A stretch of DNA of 6,239 bases from Nitrosospira sp. GTDB taxonomy: Bacteria > Pseudomonadota > Gammaproteobacteria > Burkholderiales > Nitrosomonadaceae. Both the position numbers and the translations under genes were made by a program. The notes beneath the pieces were generated by a model. That model saw nothing but the letters and a program-made list of their open reading frames with translations. It was not told the DNA's origin and did no database searches. Below, piece by piece: positions 6,031 through 6,239 of this stretch. Each line of letters begins with the position of its first letter. Position 1 is the stretch's first letter. Where the stretch lies: positions 1 to 6,239 of the forward strand of contig JAKDLC010000131.1 in NCBI GenBank assembly GCA_030453055.1, in the 5' to 3' direction.

Positions 6031-6239
6031 CCTGCCTTCATCGGTGCTACAGTTCTACACGACCGCATCTTACCCGTGCAGCTACCTGCCGGACAAATTG
6101 GCGCGGTCCCAGGTGGCCACACCCAGTCATCTGATCGATACGGATGTCTATGGCGACCTGGTTCAGGCTGGTTTTCGCCGTAGCGGCGCCTTTACCTACC
6201 GCCCTTACTGCGACAACTGCCGCGCATGTGTGCCCGTGC
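6014..6239 (+). CDS. bpt: Bpt, aspartate/glutamate leucyltransferase (5' part; runs off the window)
   Basis: The first 75 codons of a protein of the bacterial R-transferase (ATE-like) family are visible. Bpt attaches leucine from leucyl-tRNA to N-terminal Asp or Glu, also targeting proteins to ClpS/ClpAP; older annotations call it putative arginyl-tRNA-protein transferase. The evidence is the N-terminal domain signature: [20 protein letters not shown] (14-33), then [14 protein letters not shown] and the cysteine cluster Cys66-Cys69-Cys72 ([10 protein letters not shown]), plus Cys22. The catalytic C-terminal domain is beyond the window, so integrity cannot be judged. It starts inside aat with a 17-nt overlap and no clear Shine-Dalgarno sequence, so it is probably translated by coupling. 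The pairing with aat is common in proteobacteria and supports the name. Confidence 0.93.
   Translation, partial: MSQLNDLPSSVLQFYTTASYPCSYLPDKLARSQVATPSHLIDTDVYGDLVQAGFRRSGAFTYRPYCDNCRACVPV

Overview
The window is a tightly packed run of genes, all on the + strand, from a proteobacterial chromosome. Order: tolR (3' end) - tolA - tolB - pal - cpoB (ybgF) - queE - queC - aat - bpt (5' part). Protein style, moderate GC content and the pairing of tol-pal with queE/queC and aat/bpt fit a betaproteobacterium, possibly Nitrosomonadales. That placement is inference from general resemblance, not from a search.

Positions 1-3861 hold the Tol-Pal envelope system. TolR and TolA are inner-membrane components (TolQ and the start of TolR lie upstream of the window). 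TolB is the periplasmic propeller, Pal the outer-membrane lipoprotein that grips peptidoglycan, and CpoB a coiled-coil/TPR regulator. Together they draw the outer membrane in at the division septum and link this to peptidoglycan synthesis.

Positions 3950-5315 hold two enzymes of 7-deazaguanine synthesis. QueE makes 7-carboxy-7-deazaguanine, and QueC converts it to preQ0, the precursor of queuosine in tRNA. QueD and the later enzymes are not in the window.

Positions 5332-6239 hold Aat and the start of Bpt, the two aminoacyl-tRNA-protein transferases that attach leucine (Aat also phenylalanine) to protein N-termini and so feed the ClpS/ClpAP N-degron pathway. Their genes overlap by 17 nt.

Gaps between genes are 0-88 nt. 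I see no tRNA, rRNA, CRISPR array, insertion sequence or convincing intrinsic terminator. The gene content is ordinary. The most unusual structure is at the junctions: five of six TGA stops have the form ATGA, and four junctions are crossed or nearly crossed by very short ORFs (8-16 codons). Three of those four lead to a start with no recognisable Shine-Dalgarno sequence. I see no credible new multi-gene system here.
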